Assembly (NCBI GenBank): GCA_038496675.1 | Contig: CM076650.1 | Location: forward strand, 20,140,724-20,204,723 | Direction: 5' to 3' | Source: Rachycentron canadum | Lineage: Eukaryota > Chordata > Actinopteri > Carangiformes > Rachycentridae | DNA: 64,000 bases | In this document: positions 13,001 through 23,165 of the stretch, one piece after another | Position numbering within the stretch: the stretch's first letter is position 1 | Layout: each line of letters opens with the position of its first letter | Position numbers and translations under genes: made by a program | Notes under the pieces: model-generated | Databases searched by the model: none | Told to the model about the DNA's origin: nothing | The model's input: only the letters and a program-made list of their open reading frames with translations

Positions 13001-13380
13001 GTTGCATTCATATAAAAAAATAACAATGGCAATGGCATTTTTCTCACCCTAAGAAAATTGGTTTCTGATAGGAAGAACGTCTGTCTCTCCGTGATGAATT
13101 GATCCACATGGCAAATTTGATGCAAAACCATCAAATGAAAGCAAAAACCTTTGCAGGGATGATTTGATTTTGCTGAGATGTCAATATATTAGATATTCAC
13201 ATGTTAAAAATGTACCAAGTGTCTTGGTTCAAATCTTTTTGTTGCATCTCTTTCCTGTCATATCTCCACTGTTTGTAGTAAAGACATTAAAACCCACACC
13301 TGAAAAAATAGTATCTACAAGCAGCAACTAGTTTATGGTCAAGGTTAGGCAGGGAACATCGTTTATCTTTTTTATTTGAA
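10085..13380. other. Non-coding stretch, no gene seen
   Basis: Contains a purine-rich segment (about 10570-10830), an A run near 11408, T runs near 12563-12582 and 12807, and AT-rich DNA from 12540 to 13200. Patches at 11420-11560 and 12410-12540 have mixed complexity but no decisive motif. No coding frame or RNA recognised. Confidence 0.5.
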
Positions 13381-13384
13381 TAGG

Positions 13385-13775
13385 TACTGCAGCAATTTAG
13401 CGCTACACTTCCATAATAAAAAAAAAACTGAAGCTGGAGAGACAGAGAGATCCTGACTTTTACCTCCCAGTATCAGTCAAGCTCCAAACATGGTGGATCC
13501 CACACTTCCCATAACGCAAGTCAATAGCATTTTTTAAAATTTCCATTCCCCAATTTAAAGCACAGGCTTTCTGTTAAATATTTTAGTCTGAAAGCCTTAC
13601 CTGACATAACCCTGATGAAATCATTGGGGTTATTTTTTCAAACTTTAGAGAACTCTTTCCAGAGCTACATTAGAAGTTAAACATCTGTTTTCACAGGCTG
13701 AGTAGTACTCCCCATGATGAGTGAACGAACTTCATATGTAAAATCTGTGAAGTGCCCCTTTTACAGCACTAAAGT
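13385..13775. repeat. Decayed interspersed fish repeat (candidate)
   Basis: Text such as GAAAGCCTTACCTGACATAA, GAGTAGTACTCCCC and AAATCTGTGAAGTGCCCCTT matches, from memory, a repeat common in percomorph genomes. The boundaries are approximate and I cannot name the family. The copy appears old, with no open frame. Confidence 0.45.
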
Positions 13776-13779
13776 GCTA

Positions 13780-14730
13780 TCAGGCGGATTTTTGAGTTTC
13801 TAGTGTTGCTATGTTGTATTGGCATAAACCAGCCCAGTCTCCTCAAAATGAAATTCATAATAGACATGGCAATTTTCACATATTACTATTTACACTTTAG
13901 ACTAAACAATAATAAACCAATAACATGCTATTAATGATTGTCACCTGTGTGGTTATATGTTTTTCTACAGAACCAAATTGCTAGTTTAAAATATTTGTAT
14001 TTGAAGGTAACTTGTTAGTGATAAAGCAGAATAAACATGTAGGCCTACTTGCAGTCCTACTCTATGATGTGACTATTTTCATTCAAGATGACCTTTTTTT
14101 TTAATTTGTGTGACTAATTTGTGGTGCAATACAGGAAAAATGAAACATTTCTGCACCATTTTGTGTTTTGTAGAGAGGTGAAGAATTCAGCAAGGCCTGG
14201 AGGCCAAGGCTTGAATCTGCGTCTGTTTCTTGTCAAGTCTGATTTCTTGGTAGGGGGGTCTGGGGTACCCTGGCATTTTCTCTTCTGAGGGGTTTTGTTT
14301 ACATGGCCGAAGGACTCTGTTCAGTCTCATCAGCCCACAGCAACTAAACACATAGAGCTTCATCACAAAGTCCCTGGAGAGACAAGACTTCTTGCTTTTT
14401 TCGAGAGATACTGAGCCTGGATTTGACACTTTTTTCCTGGTAAATTTCTATAATTTAAATTATAAAGTAAATACTTGACCAAAACAGCAATTTCTGACAG
14501 CCAAGGGATATTTAGTCATCAGCAACATTTCAGTGCACCGCCCCTCTAAATGTTTTGACAAGTCATTACAGGGCATCTGATGGAAAGGGCAGTGACATAC
14601 AGTGACCATTCCACCACTGTTACAACGTGTTACTTCACCCAGGCTCCACACAAGTCATATGGACCAATGACACAACTCCTGCCAGGGCCCCAATGTCCTA
14701 ATGTCACACACGTCCCAACAGTTTTACTTC
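13780..14730. other. Non-coding stretch, no gene seen
   Basis: AT-rich to about 14160, then mixed. No gene, RNA or repeat family recognised. Confidence 0.55.
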
Positions 14731-14732
14731 AA

Positions 14733-14998
14733 ACTTCTCCCTCTCTCTTCACCCCTCCCTCCCTTCGCCCTTCCACCCCCTCTTGCTCCCTCCTTCCTTT
14801 CATACAGCCTCTCTGTCCCTTTCAACATCCACCCCCCCACCTCCTTCACTTTTCTGTTTCTTATTTCTCTCACCCACACTCCTCTGTCTGTCTGTCTGCC
14901 TGTCTGTCCGTCTCCCTTATCATTCCTTGCATTACCCCGTTGCTTCTCTGTCTCTGCTTTGCCCCCTTGTTTCTCCCTTGTACTTTGTCCCCATGTAA
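14733..14998. repeat. Polypyrimidine belt with (TGTC)n core
   Basis: C/T-dominated for about 265 bases, with TGTC/TGCC/TCCG tetranucleotides at 14886-14911. Three overlapping + strand frames (up to 165 codons) are Ser/Leu/Pro rich composition artefacts. Confidence 0.75.
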
Positions 14999-15024
14999 CA
15001 TATGCTTAGACTGGCATCCCATCT

Positions 15025-15191
15025 CGGAGCCGCTGCGGGTCTTGTCTGCTTCATGTCGTGTGAGGATGGACGTTTGAAGAGTCCTCCAGGCATCTCTCTT
15101 TGTCACCAGCGCTTAGCCTCAACGCTGCCACGAACCCACCACGAATACCGTCGGTGCAGCGGCGTCTTAGTTAAATGAAAAGAGCGTGACG
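15025..15191. promoter_or_regulatory. CpG-dense patch (candidate regulatory DNA)
   Basis: I count 15 CpG dinucleotides in these 167 bases, against very few in the kilobases on either side. The densest part reads CGAATACCGTCGG and CAGCGGCGTC (15142-15166). Retained CpGs suggest an unmethylated element such as an enhancer or orphan promoter. No TATA box or coding exon was recognised. Confidence 0.35.
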
Positions 15192-15360
15192 AGATAAAGA
15201 TTTGTGCATGATCACAGACAGGAGCACATGTATGTCTATATGACCATGGACATAATTCTGAAATGGGATGATGATGAATAGACCTACACACCCATATGCC
15301 CATTTCAGCTCTTCACCCCATGTTCAGCTTTACCTATTCCCTACCCTTCTATCTTGCCAG

Positions 15361-15587
15361 GGCATGTCGGTTTCCTTCAGGCACAATAGTGGTTTTGTCT
15401 TGAGGTTGTGCTCTGACAGTTGTCACGGACTGATCCCTCCTGATATGTTAATTGGTTTGACAACCGACGAAACCGTATTGGAAATTAAGAGTCCCTTTGT
15501 CCTATTTCGCTTAAGAGCCTTTCAGACCTGCTATCTGAGGCAAAGCTACAGCCACAGATTAGGTGGTTCTTCTGTCAGGCCACAAAA
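15361..15587 (+). other. Open segment with strong acceptor-like border; exon or conserved element (weak)
   Basis: The segment follows a long pyrimidine tract ending TTCTATCTTGCCAG (15347-15360), a textbook 3' splice site, and ends near ATTAG/GTGG, a poor 5' splice site. One + strand frame is open from 15268 to 15594. Its translation (containing GFVLRLCSDSCHGLI and TVLEIKSPFVLF) matches no family I know. The DNA also contains ATGTTAATTGGTTTGACAAC, which looks like a homeodomain site, so a conserved non-coding element is equally possible. Confidence 0.15.
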
Positions 15588-15639
15588 GCCTTAGAATATT
15601 TCCCACATATGTTACGCCACATATACACCATCACCATGT

Positions 15640-15800
15640 CCGCCAGTTTGTATGAGTTTGTGACAAAGACAATGGTATGAGGGGTCTGGGTGCTGGGGAA
15701 TATGCTAATTATGATTAATGGCCATTATGTTCATTATTGTTCATTGGTTGGATGGTGCCAGCAAAGTGTCCCTAACAATTGTAACAACTCTTTGTGTGGG
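15640..15800. promoter_or_regulatory. SOX/homeodomain motif cluster, enhancer-like
   Basis: Two abutting SOX-type sites, ACAAAG (15663-15668) and ACAATGG (15669-15675), are followed by a dense homeodomain array, TGCTAATTATGATTAATGG (15703-15721). An inverted SOX core, ATTGTT, lies at 15736-15741. The patch is high-complexity and repeat-free. This arrangement is typical of developmental enhancers of neural or sensory genes, but the function is inferred. Confidence 0.35.
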
Positions 15801-16034
15801 GGTTAATGCAGTATGTTGCTTTAATCTGTCAATGTGATGATTTTCAGTGTATAATCAGCAGCAACGTTTGAACATATAATGCAGAACAGACTTTTCCATC
15901 ATCACTTCATCCCTCTGAGGAATCCTTGCGATACTAATCTGCCCACCTAGTCCGACGCTTCTCATGTCCAAGCTGATTTTCTCCCTCTCGCCTCTTTAAG
16001 CCCCACAGTAGGCTTTGCTCACACCTCTTTCTCT

Positions 16035-16337
16035 GTGAGACTTAGTGTGGCACGGATGGACTACAGTCAGTTCTCATTTTGTGTTCCACTTTCAAACAGA
16101 CAAAATAAGGATTCTGTGTTTTGGGGGCAAATCAACTTTCCTTTGGACCCGCTGAAACGAGTCATCATCTCTGGATCAGCTGGCACAAAGAGCAGACCGA
16201 TTTTAGCGGGCCGATCATTCGCTGCCAGGAAAAAGACTATCATAGAACGAATAAGACTCTTTGAATCGGACTCAAATAGTGACTCTCAGTCTGCTTTTCA
16301 TCTCAGTAAAGACCCTTATATAGCAGTCAGGCAGTAG
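16035..16337. other. Unrecognised open stretch, CpG-retaining
   Basis: A + strand frame of 100 codons is open here (with AARKKTIIERIRLFESDS near its end). No domain is recognised, there is no good splice signal at its borders, and no homologue comes to mind. Positions 16150-16270 hold eight CpGs, more than the flanks. It may be conserved non-coding DNA. Confidence 0.15.
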
Positions 16338-16739
16338 ATGAGCAGGGAAAAGAGTGTGTAGTAAAACAGAAATATTGTGCTGCTCGGTATTGAACTTTGT
16401 CCAGTTCTGTAATGCCTGTAAATGTGTCTCATAGGTAAGGGGATCGCAGCCTTGGCCAGAGAGCCACAATAATACTCCCCAGTTCTTCTGCCACAGAGAC
16501 TCCTTGCAGCAAAAATTGTTTTCCTCTAAGCCAAAATGTTGAAGAAAAATGCTGTGGTTCTTTCCAGATGTTTTATAGACATATCTCGGAGTAAAATTTT
16601 GGCAAGGAAGCCTGAAACAACTCAGGTAAAGGTTAAAGTCAGATAAAAAGAAAACATAAACTGGATTTTAAGGTTTAGGTATTAAAATAATTTAATTGAG
16701 GTTAGGTTTGGTGATTGTAAATACTATATTAAAAAGCCT

Positions 16740-17060
16740 TATAGACAATAGACATCAGTATAATGTCAGAAAGAGTTTGGACAGACGATGATGAAGGACA
16801 GACATTTTGTTTGGAAATGAAAATTGGGTTGACATGGCTTAATTGACATTGTGACATTTAGGAGACATTGGAGGTTTGGCCACAACTATATTTTTGCAAT
16901 CCTATATATCAAAATTACTTTGGCATTAGACATCTTTTTGGTTACTTAACAAAACCAACAAAATATCAGAATCAGGTGTCGATGATATTCTGTGTCCAGA
17001 CCCTAAATTTAGGTCACTTGACATCACAACCTTAACCAAATGTCAACACCTAACGACATT
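16740..17060. repeat. GACATT/GTCA-rich interspersed repeat (decayed)
   Basis: Repeated GACAT, GTCAC and ACATT words (TTGACATTGTGACATTTAGG, GGTCACTTGACATCACAACC, AACGACATTGGTGG) match my memory of a widespread teleost repeat built of ACGTTG/GACGTC-like units, here with CpG decayed to CA/TG. Family name and exact ends are unknown. Confidence 0.45.
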
Positions 17061-17644
17061 GGTGGTCAGCTGCAGCCCTGCATGGAGGATAAAAAGACGA
17101 GGTCAAGGAATCTCAAGGAATGCAAGTTTAATGCGCCATAAAATGAATATTCTTAGTATATAGACACTGTCAAACCAAAGCATAATGAGGCATTCACAGG
17201 GAATTAAACAGTGACATTTTAAGTTTCAGTTTATAAATAAAGGTTTGTTTATTTGGATTAAATGCATCACTTTGGTTTTGCACAGGTCACTTTGTATATT
17301 CTTTTCTTTGGACATGAATTTATGTAAATGAGTTTTGGAGCTGTGGATAAAATCAAGATGTCTTTCATCATAGCAAATCAATGCAAAATATTTCAAATTT
17401 ACAGTACATTAAAGGGTTAGGTTAAAAACGCACAAAAATGTAAATCAAGATAGAGCTCTCATTTAAGACATCAGGCGTACAAAGTTTCAGGAGGAGGCCA
17501 CGTCGCCCACATGGAGAACATGAAAGGAGAAGGAAAATGCCTGTGGCAGACTCAATAACAACCACTCTGCTAACTTGGCACTTACATTGTAGCCCTGCTG
17601 CTTATCATTCAGTGTAGATTTGAAGTCATCTCTTCATCATTCTG

Positions 17645-17731
17645 AGGTCAAAACATACACGAGAGGTCAGTTATGTTTGACCTCATCAGTACAGCTGAGA
17701 TCGTATCCTTGCTCCTTTCATCTTGAGGTCA
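17645..17731. promoter_or_regulatory. Cluster of four GAGGTCA half-sites
   Basis: AGGTCA occurs at 17645-17650, 17664-17669 and 17726-17731 on +, and as TGACCT at 17678-17683 on -. All four extend to GAGGTCA. The middle two form an inverted repeat with an 8-base spacer. Nuclear receptors bind such half-sites singly or in pairs. The chance expectation for GAGGTCA on either strand in 87 bases is about 0.01. Further AGGTCAAGG text lies upstream at about 17100. Confidence 0.35.
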
Positions 17732-17979
17732 GCTAATTGCTAACGGCTAATCACCAGTTCTTCTCAGCTGCTCCCTGACACCACTCAGACACTTGTTAAG
17801 TGTACCATGAAACATTTTCAGCATGTTGCCTCAGAGTGTAAAAAAACATGAGGAAGAAATGGACACATAAGGCAGCCAATGAAAGAAGAGAGAAAAAAAA
17901 TCTCATGATTAGCTGGCCTAGATTTTTAAAATTATCTGCTGTTTTGGGCGTTAAATAAAATAAGCATAGTGGTGGTAGA

Positions 17980-18190
17980 GCATAATCAACTGGCCCCATT
18001 CCGGCAAGTTCTCCCATGTAGGGCAATTGAACAAAGTGCGTCAGAATTGAAATCAGGTCGTTCCTGGGGGCCACTGGTAATGAACTTGGCGAGGAGTCGG
18101 GGAGCGGGGAGGAGGAGGAGGAGAGGGGAGGCAGGCTGAGAGTTGCAGTTGAGCTGACCTCAGTTGTAGCGCTACAGCAGAGGAGCATGT
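17980..18190. promoter_or_regulatory. Enhancer-like patch (candidate)
   Basis: High-complexity text with GGGCAATTGAACAAAGTGCG (18020-18039, SOX-like ACAAAG) and GCCACTGGTAATGAAC (about 18070), followed by a purine-rich run at 18095-18130. No coding potential recognised. Confidence 0.2.
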
Positions 18191-18639
18191 GCTTAAACTT
18201 GGCTACGCTAACCTTTTTCTGCTGCTGACTGCAAAGTGCTGTAAGTAATGACTATAAGTGATGATCCTCACTGAAGGTGGCAAGTGAACAGAGCCTTAAG
18301 AGCCGTGTTGAGAGGAGGGCTGTCATTGTGACATTTTCTGGGCTTCTGAATTACAGAGAGCGCAGGTGGACTAGCAAATGTCATTTGCTAAACTTACTGA
18401 AATTCACACATTTATGGTCATTGGCTGCACTTAGTTTCTATTTAAATATTTGTTTTGAAGCTGGTGAGTCTGGCCTAGTAATGCTGAAATAACCTCAACA
18501 ACTACACAAAAAGTGGCGAATATGCATTTGTGAATATATAGCCACAGTACGTAGGGTTTAAGATTGATCGTGAATTTGACCAGTATCCCTCATCTCAATC
18601 CCTTGTGCATACATAACTGCCTCATCTGCTCTTCTCTCC

Positions 18640-19030
18640 CTTCTCCTCTGCCTGTCCGGGGGCCTAATTTAGCCTTAGTAGGCTCTCCCGGTGCCTAAGA
18701 GAATTCTCCTTTATGCAAGCCAGGTAAAATAAGAGCGCAGCACGGATGAGGCCCCTCTCCATCATGGTGGATGGGGGGAGTCACGGGTGACACCCCCTGA
18801 TCAGGTGTGCATGCGTAATGGCCGTCCCAAAATAATCACTGCTTTGAATAATTTCCCCGCTCTGTCTCTCGCCCCATGATTCTTGCTGCTTCGACTCGTT
18901 TTGTGGCGGGCATCCCATAAATCCTTGCGGTAAATGTAAATCAGTGGGCCGGGTGTGTCTGACAGATGGGGGCTGCAAGGAGTCCTGGGAGATCTCTCCT
19001 CTCACCTTTCCCTTCAGCTGGAATGGATGA
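18640..19030. promoter_or_regulatory. Enhancer-like patch (candidate)
   Basis: Repeat-free sequence with CTAATTTAGCCTTAGTAGGC near 18664, CCTTTATGCAAGCCAGG near 18708, CAAAATAATCACTGCTTTG near 18828 and CCCATAAATCCTTGCGG near 18913. Several CpGs are kept. It resembles the texture of vertebrate conserved non-coding elements; conservation not tested. Confidence 0.25.
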
Positions 19031-20015
19031 ATCACTAGCCGAGCTAGCTAAATAGCATTAGAGTGTGTCCCTCACTTAAGACAAGAGTGAGATAGGAAGC
19101 TATGAAATGAGCCAGTACAGTAAAAATGTAAGTGGGGGTCATTTTGATAAAGAGTGATGTGCAGATGAAGTGCGTGTTGTGAAGACAGGGACAGGAACAG
19201 TAAACAGAAATCCTCCTACCTTTGTTGTTGTTGTTGTTATGATGAGGAAATGAGGTTGTGCAGGTGGAGGAGATGCAGGCTTGCGGATCTTCGAGCTGTC
19301 AGCTCCTTGGAGGATTGGAGATCTGAGGGGTGGAGGAGAGGAATGAGGAGGAGGCGGGGAAGGCCCTTCCTTGGTCCCCTTGACTGTCTGTGGAGCAGAA
19401 CCCATCTCTCATTAAGGGAGAGTGCCGAGGAGACACTTGAAAGTGACATTCACCCTCCCTCCACCCCCCCATCCCTCCATTTTAGAGATGCTATGCATGA
19501 CGGCCACTGCCACTCAGCCAGCAGGGTCACCTCTCTCCCCCTCTCTGTCTCTCTCCCTCTCTCTTCCTTTGCCTGGGGGAGAATATCAATGCCACAGTGC
19601 TTTTGGCAGATATACATACAACACCTACACCCTTCATTGAAATCCATCAATTACGGACCCCTTACAGCGAGGAAGGCGACAACAGTTGAAAGAGAACAAG
19701 AAAAGGAAGGGAAAGAGGAAGAAAAGACAGATACTTCTTATTAGAGATGAGGAGAATGGGGTGGAGTCTGATAATATGCAAAGAGATGAAACGATGTGTG
19801 TTCTTGATGTGAGGATAAAAAAAGGAGGAGAGGAATCAAAGGCTGCAGCCCGCTGTGGGGTCAGGGAATCAGGAGCTGGATCATTTCTGCTGTGGCAGAG
19901 TGTCGATTTTCACCCCCGGTTCTAACCTCGGGCCGTGACTCCTCTGCTCATATCCATCTCTTTAATCTTGGGAAGCTCCACCTAACGAGTTCATTGAGTC
20001 AAGGAACAATGAGTT
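19031..20015. other. Non-coding stretch with (TTG)n and purine-rich DNA
   Basis: Contains (TTG)n at 19221-19239, pyrimidine-rich text at 19445-19570 and purine-rich text at 19685-19830. The 164-codon + strand frame at 19250-19744 overlaps antisense frames and has no recognisable domain. Confidence 0.5.
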
Positions 20016-20019
20016 CTTA

Positions 20020-20370
20020 CTCTATTGTCTCTCTATGGCGATCACGCGTTGTTCTGTACATTTATGATCAATGCTATGTCTCATTATCACCATGTGTTTT
20101 CACATTTTCTTTCTGGTTCTGTAATTACTTGACAAAGCATGATTATGGTCTTTAAAAAAGCGTTTCCTGTTGACTTCCCGGGCAAGTTGTTGTCTGTCCA
20201 GTGGTCACATTTGCCCTGTAATCGCCACCGGCTGCTTGAACCCTGCTCCCAGCCAATGAGGTTCCTCCATGCTGCCAACGAAGTCCATAAATAAATAGCC
20301 AAAATGGCCCGTGGTGCTCTTATTTCTTAACTGAGCAAAGCACTTGTAATTAAATTCACACAGATATGCT
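20020..20370. promoter_or_regulatory. Enhancer- or promoter-like patch (candidate)
   Basis: Includes CCAGCCAATGAGG (about 20249, a CCAAT box), CATAAATAAATAGCC (20286, TATA-like) and AAGCACTTGTAATTAA (20339, NKX2-like plus homeodomain core). The order CCAAT then TATA-like about 35 bases later is compatible with a promoter, but no transcript or exon is visible downstream. Confidence 0.2.
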
Positions 20371-20374
20371 GAAA

Positions 20375-21595
20375 TAAACCCACCCTGTCTAAGGATTCAA
20401 AACACCCCAGCCTGGAAGGGGGTGTCATATTCTACACAATTCATATCCAGCCATAAATCCTGACAAAACTATAGTCGCATAAAGGCGATATAAATGGCTG
20501 GAGACACATATGCTCAGTGCTGTGAGTAATTTGTCGTGGAATCCTTTCATTTGCTAACTATCTGTTTGTCACTTGGACTATTTTGGATGAGGCTTAAACA
20601 CAGTTAGGTTGGTGGTGAGACCTCAGCTATGGGTGTTGATGAGAAGGCAATGAGGAGCAAATGTCCAAATGTGCCCGGGCCTGGACACTGAAAAGCCATG
20701 AATCATCTGAGGGAATTATCTCAAGATGCTTGACTGCCGTGTTGACTGTAATTATTGGGCTCAAACTAAACATTTTGTGTTTGATATGATCAAAACATTT
20801 GACACAAAGTGTTTCCATTCTATGGAAATGCCTGTATCATCATAATCAAATTTTTACTGTAAAATACCGTATAATCATGGCTGTTCATTATTACTTTTTC
20901 CATTTGCCTGCCATATTAACTAGAAATCTGTACTTTCTCAATGAAACACAAATCCCTTCTTTTCGATTACACTTAAAGCAGATACAAAGTGCATATTCTT
21001 GGCTATTTTCTCTTTGGTGCAGTCCTCATCACACTGGCTGAGAGGGAGAATAGCCAGTGCCCGTGTGAGGGATAATTTGTACCTTCTCAATGAATGAGGA
21101 GACAGGCAAATTACTGGCTGAATAAGGACTGCCTGTGGATCCCACTGTCAGAAAGAGAGAGGAGGGCAGAGAAGGAGAGTGTAATTATCAACTAGCAAAG
21201 TGCATTCATATCCTATCACAAAAGGATTGGGATGTGGGTGGAAGAGAGAAAGAAGAGCAGGAGAGAGTGAAGGAGGTTGAAAAATGGAGGGAGATATGGA
21301 GAGGGGGAGGGGCGCGGAGTGAAGGACTCCTGGCCAAATGGATGCAAGGCCGTAAACAGGGTTAAAAACAGCCCTCTATGGTCTGTTTCCATGAATGCAG
21401 ACACATTAAGACCTTTTAGCCCAGCGCACAAGCACCTCTTTGGAGTTAAAGACGAGAGGAGCCGGGCAAGGAGACGGAAGAAGATGAGGAGAGGCAGGCG
21501 GGCAGGAGAGGGGGAGAGAAAGGTGGTGGGTTGTGGGCTTTCAATCACAAGCACCCATTTTTAATTTGAATAGACCCAGATATGTTAGGACGGTG
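20375..21595. other. Non-coding stretch, no gene seen
   Basis: Mixed sequence. Purine-rich at 21150-21320 and 21450-21525, giving low-complexity Arg/Glu/Gly frames. No family recognised. Confidence 0.55.
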
Positions 21596-21729
21596 GGTTA
21601 GAGGGAGATTTTTTTTTTCCCTTCGTCTTTTCCTTTTTGGAAGCTGACATCTCACAACAAAGCTAGTCTATTAGTGACCCTGGACTTTATTGACAAGCCT
21701 GCCATTACCCATACTTCCCGGGGTCTGCT

Positions 21730-21742
21730 GGGTCAGAGGTCA
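21730..21742 (+). promoter_or_regulatory. DR1 nuclear-receptor element
   Basis: GGGTCAGAGGTCA is a direct repeat of (G/A)GGTCA spaced by one base, the classic DR1 bound by HNF4, RXR heterodimers or COUP-TF. It sits in a high-complexity stretch (about 21655-21770) that includes CTTTATTGACAAGCC and GCCATTACCC. Activity is not known. Confidence 0.4.
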
Positions 21743-21799
21743 CAGACGGGCGGCTTGAGGGGGGCTGGTGAAGGGTCTGGGGAACACATTTAGAGAGCA

Positions 21800-22760
21800 G
21801 GGACACCTGTAGGGTCGCATCCAGTTCACAACGTGACCATGAACAACAGTAAAACCTTTTGAGAGGGAGCAGACAATGCAGGCCTAGTCTCTAACAACTC
21901 CTCCACCCTCCTGCTCCTCTCGCTCCCACTTTCTTCCCTCCACCGCACACGGCTCTGTAATGATGCACTGACTGTGGTATATACAGGCCACAGAGGTAGA
22001 AAATCTGTGTGCGATTTTAAGTGTGTATGTGCATTTCAGTGCTTTTGCATTTGTGCATGTGTTTGCATGTGTGCAAGATTGTTAAGAAGGTCATGGATTT
22101 GCGAATTGATATAAACTTCTATAAAACGACAGGAGATAAAATCCCAAGAAATGTCAGTTTGTGTTGAGGCAGAGCGGGGTGAGTGTCTGGTCAAAGATAA
22201 TCCCGAGAGCACTTTCATTCACTGATTTTCACACAATCAATCATGGCATTATGCTGGACTGTCGTCAATCAAATTCATCAACGCACATAGCAGTGGATGA
22301 AACCAGATGCCAAGCACAAACGCACACACACACTTGCACAGCAAGGCGGGCAGGCGGGCAGTGTTCAGACTACTGAGGGCTAAGTGATAGCAGCATGCAT
22401 TTGATATATGTGACACCGCAAATGGAGGGCATCAGTGCTGTTTGCTGGCACAGCATGGCAGCGTGTGTTGCACTGCAGGCGACTGGCATACCAGCCAAGC
22501 CTTGTATACACACTCTCTGAATAAGGAAATTAATCCCCAGTGGGTTTGCTCTGTAAGTCAGTGAGTGTGTGTTTGTGCATACTGGGTGTAAAACTTGTGC
22601 AGCATGGGTGACGACAAGTAAAAACATATATTAGGGTACATATTCAGTCAGTGATGACAGTTTTTAAAAATATATTTTACATTTTTGCAGGTATTCATCC
22701 AGATTGTATGGACATGTCATTACAATGCAGTCTGCAGTATCTTCCTCCTGCAACATTGTC
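21800..22760. other. Non-coding stretch, no gene seen
   Basis: TG-rich text at 22020-22080 and a short CA run near 22324. No gene or repeat family recognised. Confidence 0.55.

Positions 22761-22763
<3 letters not shown>

Positions 22764-22810
<47 letters not shown>
22764..22810. repeat. (TG)n microsatellite
   Basis: About 23 uninterrupted TG units, one of the two longest perfect dinucleotide tracts in the window and likely length-polymorphic. Confidence 0.98.
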
Positions 22811-22811
<1 letters not shown>

Positions 22812-23029
22812 GAATCTACTTGTGTTGTGTTTGTGTTCTCTGGCAGCCAGGTCCGTGGCAGAAGCACAGCAATCAGGTGTTACTGCATATGTTCCTGGTG
22901 TCAGCTCCCTGTTTTCCCCAGCGGGCAGGCCAACTTATTGCCAGGCTCGTAATAGGAGGGCTGGGCAGGGGCCATGACTACCACTTGGCACACAGCACCG
23001 CCAATATGGCTGGCTTTTTGTTCCACCTC

Positions 23030-23165
23030 CCTCAGAAACTTAACCACTTCTGTGCCAAGATTGATTGCTGTGAATTAGCATAGCATCGTTACTGCCGCAC
23101 GTGTCGCTGCAGTTGTCGGAAATGTCCATCTTTATTGTGCCATTAATCACCAGACCACACAGTAA
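23030..23165. promoter_or_regulatory. Enhancer-like patch (candidate)
   Basis: Contains AACCACTTCTGTGCC (NKX-like), AAGATTGATTGCTGTGAATT, TTTATTGTGCCATTAATCACC (23131-23151) and GCCGCACGTGTCGC (E-box CACGTG at 23098-23103). Repeat-free and rich in factor-like sites. Confidence 0.25.

Noticed and set aside
14580..15077. 165-codon + strand frame
   Set aside because: Dominated by the C/T belt at 14733-14998; three frames are open at once, as expected from composition.
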